From Thermoleophilia bacterium (GTDB lineage: Bacteria; Actinomycetota; Thermoleophilia; Miltoncostaeales; Miltoncostaeaceae): a stretch of DNA of 6,989 bases. The notes beneath the pieces are model-generated. The model was not told the DNA's origin. It did not search any database and saw only the letters and a program-made list of their open reading frames with translations. The DNA lies in NCBI GenBank assembly GCA_016463385.1, contig JAEMRL010000121.1, positions 1 to 6,989 on the forward strand, in the 5' to 3' direction. This document shows, one piece after another, positions 6,639 through 6,989 of this stretch; positions within the stretch are counted from its first letter, which is position 1, and each line of letters begins with the position of its first letter. A program made the position numbers and the translations under genes.

Positions 6639-6970
6639 GGTTCGATCCCGTCGATCCACCCCGGCGCTTCCGCGCCGGCCGCCTGGCCGAGGTGGAGATG
6701 AGCGACACCGGGCGCCTCGCGCTCGACCCGGACGAGCAGGTGACCCTCACCACACCCTCGGGCGGCGAGTACGACGTGGCCCGCAAGTCGTGGGGCTTCT
6801 ACGCCACCCCGTCGGTCGACCGCCGCCTGCCCTCGTTCGGCCTGCGCGCGTGCCTGGCGACCAACCCCGACGGGCAGCGCTTCGTGCTGCTGGTGGAGCG
6901 CGGGCACGAGGACGAGTTCGCCGCCTACCGCGAGGAGCAGGGACTCACCGTCGAATGGCTGGACGCGTGA
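6635..6970 (+). CDS. Small protein of unknown function coupled to the amidotransferase (111 aa)
   Basis: The gene starts at ATG 6635, overlapping the amidotransferase stop as ATGA, with GGAG at 6625-6628 six bases upstream as a good ribosome binding site. The 111-residue product is soluble, with no signal peptide or membrane segment and one cysteine. It is rich in charged residues and looks mainly beta: EVEMSDTGRLAL at 19-30, EQVTLTTPSGGEYDV at 34-48, then a distinctive aromatic and Gly/Pro segment, RKSWGFYATPSVDRR, at 50-64, and VLLVERGHEDEF at 84-95. No catalytic motif is visible. Coupled translation and codon use like the neighbouring genes say it is real. I do not recognise the family with certainty; it could be a partner, stabiliser or substrate-handling subunit of the upstream enzyme, or an independent sugar-locus protein. 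Confidence 0.82.
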   Translation: MRFDPVDPPRRFRAGRLAEVEMSDTGRLALDPDEQVTLTTPSGGEYDVARKSWGFYATPSVDRRLPSFGLRACLATNPDGQRFVLLVERGHEDEFAAYREEQGLTVEWLDA

Positions 6971-6989
6971 GCGCGGGCCCGCTCGGCTG
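6967..6989 (+). CDS. Probable start of another gene (cut by window edge)
   Basis: A GTG at 6967 overlaps the stop of the small protein gene as GTGA, the same junction used repeatedly in this window. It opens a frame reading MSAGPLG up to the window edge. Only seven codons are available, so nothing can be said about the product. The call rests on the junction pattern alone. Confidence 0.4.

Overview
The window is a dense, very GC-rich bacterial segment (about 70% or more GC by eye, not counted). It uses many GTG starts, has almost no intergenic space and links genes by 4-base start/stop overlaps. This fits a high-GC lineage such as an actinobacterium, but no gene here fixes the taxon. The content looks like part of a surface-glycan or nonulosonic-acid locus whose theme is conversion of N-acetyl groups on sugars to acetamidino groups, followed by methylation.

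Layout: two divergent transcription units leave a 72-base gap at 5442-5513. Leftward (minus strand) in order of transcription: a HisH-type glutamine amidotransferase (5441-4830); a 687-residue protein joining a HisF-like TIM barrel to a PseA/WbpG-type N-acetyl sugar amidotransferase in one reading frame (4833-2770); a zinc-ribbon class I SAM methyltransferase (2773-1769); two further class I methyltransferases (1779-874 and 877-203); and the start of a fourth methyltransferase (206 to beyond base 1). Rightward: a second, stand-alone PseA-type amidotransferase (5514-6638), a coupled 111-residue protein of unknown function (6635-6970) and probably the first codons of another gene (6967 onward).

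How they may work together: by analogy with the known WbpG/HisH2/HisF2 type of system, the HisH-like protein would hydrolyse glutamine, ammonia would pass through the HisF-like barrel, and the PP-loop ATPase domain would activate a sugar acetamido group for attack by ammonia. The barrel keeps the residues that correspond to the ammonia gate of Thermotoga HisF, but the position of the first catalytic aspartate is leucine. It therefore looks like an ammonia conduit rather than a histidine enzyme. The row of methyltransferases could decorate the product, possibly on the new amidino nitrogen as in Legionella legionaminic acid derivatives. That last step is inference.

Most notable: the HisF-amidotransferase fusion, two different amidotransferases with only one HisH/HisF pair in view, four consecutive overlapping methyltransferase genes, and the small coupled protein. 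No RNA genes, mobile elements, CRISPR arrays or clear terminators were seen, and there is no gene-free stretch above 300 bases.
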